Source of the DNA: Gillisia xinjiangensis
Lineage (GTDB): Bacteria > Bacteroidota > Bacteroidia > Flavobacteriales > Flavobacteriaceae
Assembly: GCF_046298265.1 (NCBI RefSeq)
Contig: NZ_JBKAHK010000002.1
Location: 744,001-808,000, forward strand
Direction of reading: 5' to 3'
DNA length: 64,000 nucleotides
This document shows, in pieces, positions 62,063 to 64,000 of this stretch. The translations under genes were made by a program, and so were the position numbers. Each line of letters opens with the position of its first letter. Position 1 is the stretch's first letter. The notes under the pieces are model-generated. The model saw nothing but the letters and a program-made list of their open reading frames with translations. It did no database searches and was not told the origin of the DNA.

Positions 62063-62901
62063 ATTTTAAAAGTTATTACGGGCCTGTTGGAGTGATTTAC
62101 TAAATCCTCGCTTATGCTGCCATTAAAGAAATGAGCAAGACCTTTTCGTCCGTGTGTGCCAATTCCAATTAACCCGGCATCTACGCTTTTAGCAAAATTC
62201 ATGATTCCTTTTTCAACAGTAACATCATTATAGATATTCAGGCTGTGATTTTCAAGTTCGGTTCCTTCAGTAAAATCCAGAAGGGCTTTTTCTGCATCTA
62301 TGGAGGTCATAAAATTATTTGCGGTATTGATATAAACAACGTGAAGTTTAGCTTCGATCTTATCGGCAAAGCGTTTTGCTTTTTCAAGAGTGTGTTTGTT
62401 TTTTAAATTACAATCTGTTGAAAAAACAAAGTTTTGAACATCAAATTCTGGATAATCGTTCTTGATCACCAACACCGGAATATTGGAATTTCTTACTACT
62501 TTTTCGGTATTTGAACCTATAAACATTTCCTGAAAACCACTCGCTCCGTGAGATCCCATGATTATAATATCGCAATCGCAACCCTTACTTATTTCCATTA
62601 TCCCTTCAAACGCCTGATGGAATTCTACCGTTTCGTGAACTTTAATGTTCTGCAAATAAGGCTTTTTCATCAATTCGGCAAAGCGTTTTTTTGCAAGTTT
62701 CATAAAAAACAAGGCTTCCGGAAGGTTGTCATTGCTTCCTGCCACTGCGCTGCCGCTTACCGGTTGCACGAGCTGCATAGGGAGCTCAAGCATATGTAGT
62801 AGGAAAATCTCGCCGTTATAACGTTTAGCGAATTGAGCGGCAACTTTCAGGGCGTTTTCGGCCTGGGGAGAAAAATCGGTAGGAACAAGAATTCTTTTCA
62901 T
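62059..62901 (-). CDS. Universal stress protein, tandem Usp domains with intact nucleotide loop
   Basis: A 280-residue tandem Usp protein. First domain: MKRILVPTDFSPQAENALKVAAQFA, MGSHGASGFQEMFIGSNTEKVVRNSNIPVLVIK with the full ATP-binding G-x2-G-x9-G-S pattern. Second domain: GIGTHGRKGLAHFFNGSISEDLVNHSNRPV. It is the best conserved of the three Usp proteins in the window. A diverged copy of the shared leader lies directly upstream. It overlaps the end of the AsmA-like gene by 4 bp, convergent. Confidence 0.93.
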   Translation of the reverse strand: MKRILVPTDFSPQAENALKVAAQFAKRYNGEIFLLHMLELPMQLVQPVSGSAVAGSNDNLPEALFFMKLAKKRFAELMKKPYLQNIKVHETVEFHQAFEGIMEISKGCDCDIIIMGSHGASGFQEMFIGSNTEKVVRNSNIPVLVIKNDYPEFDVQNFVFSTDCNLKNKHTLEKAKRFADKIEAKLHVVYINTANNFMTSIDAEKALLDFTEGTELENHSLNIYNDVTVEKGIMNFAKSVDAGLIGIGTHGRKGLAHFFNGSISEDLVNHSNRPVITFKI

Positions 62902-63010
62902 AATTTGTTTATTTGTGTTTAATTTTTAGCCGATAACTATCGGGAGTAATTTATTTATCCCTGACTGCTGACAGGCTTATTGATGTTTGCTAGAGGTCCT
63001 GGTGCGCTTA
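62902..63010 (-). repeat. Diverged leader element, copy D (before Usp gene)
   Basis: Minus strand: GCAAACATCAAT, then AATTACTCCCGATAGTTATCGG, then an A-rich run up to the ATG. These align in order with copy B, but the 5' part and the 3' arm of the hairpin are changed. Confidence 0.6.
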
Positions 63011-63213
63011 GTTCATAGCTGAAATTTTAGTGTCATTATTTAATAATGAATATCCCGAATGTTATGATGTCCTGCCAGGGGTAGGCCTAATTATACGTGA
63101 AATGTGTATGGGTTGTGCCACTTATTACTATAAATGCTTTAAAATGATTGTTTTATTAAAACTACAAAGAATATTTCATTTAATCTGTGGTTTTATTTTT
63201 TCGAAAAAAATGT

Positions 63214-63221
63214 TATCTTTG
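63214..63221 (+). promoter_or_regulatory. -7 element of the rimP-nusA operon
   Basis: TATCTTTG fits TANNTTTG; the -33 position 19 bases up reads TTTT. The predicted start of transcription lies just before the leader hairpin. Confidence 0.7.
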
Positions 63222-63246
63222 CAGCGTTGAATCAAAAATGTACAGC

Positions 63247-63272
63247 GAGGGGACGAAATGTCCCCTCTTTTT
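63247..63272 (+). promoter_or_regulatory. Leader hairpin with U-run before rimP
   Basis: GAGGGGAC and GTCCCCTC form a perfect 8-bp stem with loop GAAAT and are followed by five T, only 9 bases before ATG 63282. This looks like an attenuator or a start-site-masking structure in the 5' UTR of rimP-nusA. Confidence 0.65.
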
Positions 63273-63281
63273 ATAAAAATT

Positions 63282-63743
63282 ATGTTGCAGGAGCGAGTAA
63301 AAAATTTGCTGGAGGAGGCCTTTGAAGAGAATAATTCATTATTTTTAATATCCTTGAATATTAGTGACAAAAATCACATTCTTATAGTGGTAGATGGGGA
63401 TTCGGGGGTTTCAGTCAACGATTGTATTTCGGTAAGTCGGAAAATAGAACACAATCTTGACCGCGAGGAAGAGGATTTTTCGTTGGAAGTTGCCTCGGCC
63501 GGAGTCTCAGAACCATTGAAATTACCAAGGCAATACAAGAAAAATATCGGAAGGAGGCTTGAAGTCCAAACAAATTCCAATAAATTTGAAGGCGAATTGG
63601 TCGCAGTAGATGAAGAGGGAATTAAACTTACCTGGACGGCACGAGAACCCAAGCCGGTAGGGAAAGGTAAGGTAACAGTAGATAAAGAGGCGACATTGGC
63701 ATTTCAGGAAATCGTGAAAGCTAAGGTTTTAATAACATTTTAA
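63282..63743 (+). CDS. rimP: Ribosome maturation factor RimP
   Basis: A 153-residue protein needed for 30S subunit assembly. The N-terminal domain has ILIVVDGDSGVSVNDCISVSRKIEHNLD (typical of RimP D-G-x-V-x-DC), ASAGVSEPLKLPRQYKKNIGR is the central signature, and the C-terminal SH3-like domain ends KGKVTVDKEATLAFQEIVKAKVLI. ATG 63282 was chosen since the longer frame from 63258 would start in the leader hairpin. It is 13 bp from nusA, the usual order. Confidence 0.96.
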   Translation: MLQERVKNLLEEAFEENNSLFLISLNISDKNHILIVVDGDSGVSVNDCISVSRKIEHNLDREEEDFSLEVASAGVSEPLKLPRQYKKNIGRRLEVQTNSNKFEGELVAVDEEGIKLTWTAREPKPVGKGKVTVDKEATLAFQEIVKAKVLITF

Positions 63744-63756
63744 TAATTAAACTGAT

Positions 63757-64000
63757 ATGGAGAATATCGCATTAATAGAGTCTTTTTCAGAATTTAAAGA
63801 CGATAAATTAATAGACAGAGTTACCCTAATGGCAATTCTGGAAGATGTGTTCAGGAGTGCTTTGAAGAGGAAGTATGGGGAGGATGACAACTTTGATATC
63901 ATTGTAAACCCTGATAAGGGGGATTTAGAGATTTGGAGAAACCGTGTGGTAGTGGCCGATGGTGAAGTGGAAGATCCAAACCAGGAGATTTCGTTAACTG
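63757..64000 (+). CDS. nusA: Transcription termination/antitermination factor NusA (5' part)
   Basis: The first 81 codons are in the window. MENIALIESFSEFKDDKLIDR and LMAILEDVFRSALKRKYGEDDNFDIIVNPDKGDLEIWRNRVVV are the N-terminal RNA-polymerase-binding domain of NusA. The gene continues past the edge; S1 and KH domains are expected beyond it. Co-transcribed with rimP. Confidence 0.95.
   Translation, partial: MENIALIESFSEFKDDKLIDRVTLMAILEDVFRSALKRKYGEDDNFDIIVNPDKGDLEIWRNRVVVADGEVEDPNQEISLT

Overview
The window is chromosomal DNA of a marine or salt-adapted Flavobacteriaceae-type bacterium (Bacteroidota), close in character to Gramella/Christiangramia or Salegentibacter. The evidence is AT-rich intergenic DNA, Bacteroidota promoters (TTTG, 19 nt, TANNTTTG; exact copies before rplM and the tRNA-Gln gene), few Shine-Dalgarno sites, and family content: a DUF5916 barrel protein, a DUF2723 glycosyltransferase, BlaI/M56-TonB regulation, YceI proteins and a REC-CRP fusion regulator. 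No prophage, insertion sequence, CRISPR array or SusC/D locus was seen.

Layout. 1-549 is a broken RecD-like helicase. 1165-8198 holds a DUF5916 outer-membrane protein, surE, a lipid kinase, a secreted GH130 protein and a HAD phosphatase. 8397-10649 holds a LOV-like PAS protein without the photoactive cysteine, a 37-residue peptide with 14 cysteines, a SigZ-like ECF sigma factor with a cysteine tail, and an exported VOC protein. 10682-24930 is a stress and glycan region: antiporter, GAF histidine kinase, universal stress protein, membrane proteins, a GT4 enzyme, an MhqO/MhqD-like pair, and a GT4-barrel fusion overlapping a cytosolic GH130 gene, with related direct repeats on both sides. 25346-30251 carries a DUF456 pair, a BlaI/M56 sensor pair with a 20-bp palindromic operator, LrgA/LrgB and a TonB-C-like lipoprotein. 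30536-42671 is mostly housekeeping: GT2, ruvC, hemW, a cyclase-family protein, the rplM-rpsI-rpsB-tsf ribosomal block with candidate leaders, polA and a glycosylasparaginase. 43025-48747 has a metallophosphoesterase, a thioredoxin-fold protein without CXXC, a polysaccharide deacetylase and DUF2723, followed by tRNA-Gln. 49247-58036 looks like a redox/low-oxygen module: PAS kinase and REC-CRP regulator, universal stress protein, truncated haemoglobin, thioredoxin, CoA-transferase, and YceI-porin-YceI. The right end holds small proteins, a metallophosphatase, an AsmA-like protein, a universal stress protein, and rimP-nusA running off the edge.

The two most unusual things are (1) the cysteine-rich metallothionein-like peptide next to an ECF sigma factor that has its own cysteine tail and no anti-sigma gene, a candidate metal or thiol circuit; and (2) a leader of about 90-105 bp that sits directly before the start codons of three unrelated genes (VOC protein, glycosylasparaginase, CoA-transferase), with a decayed fourth copy before a universal stress gene. 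The leader is a candidate portable 5'-UTR element.
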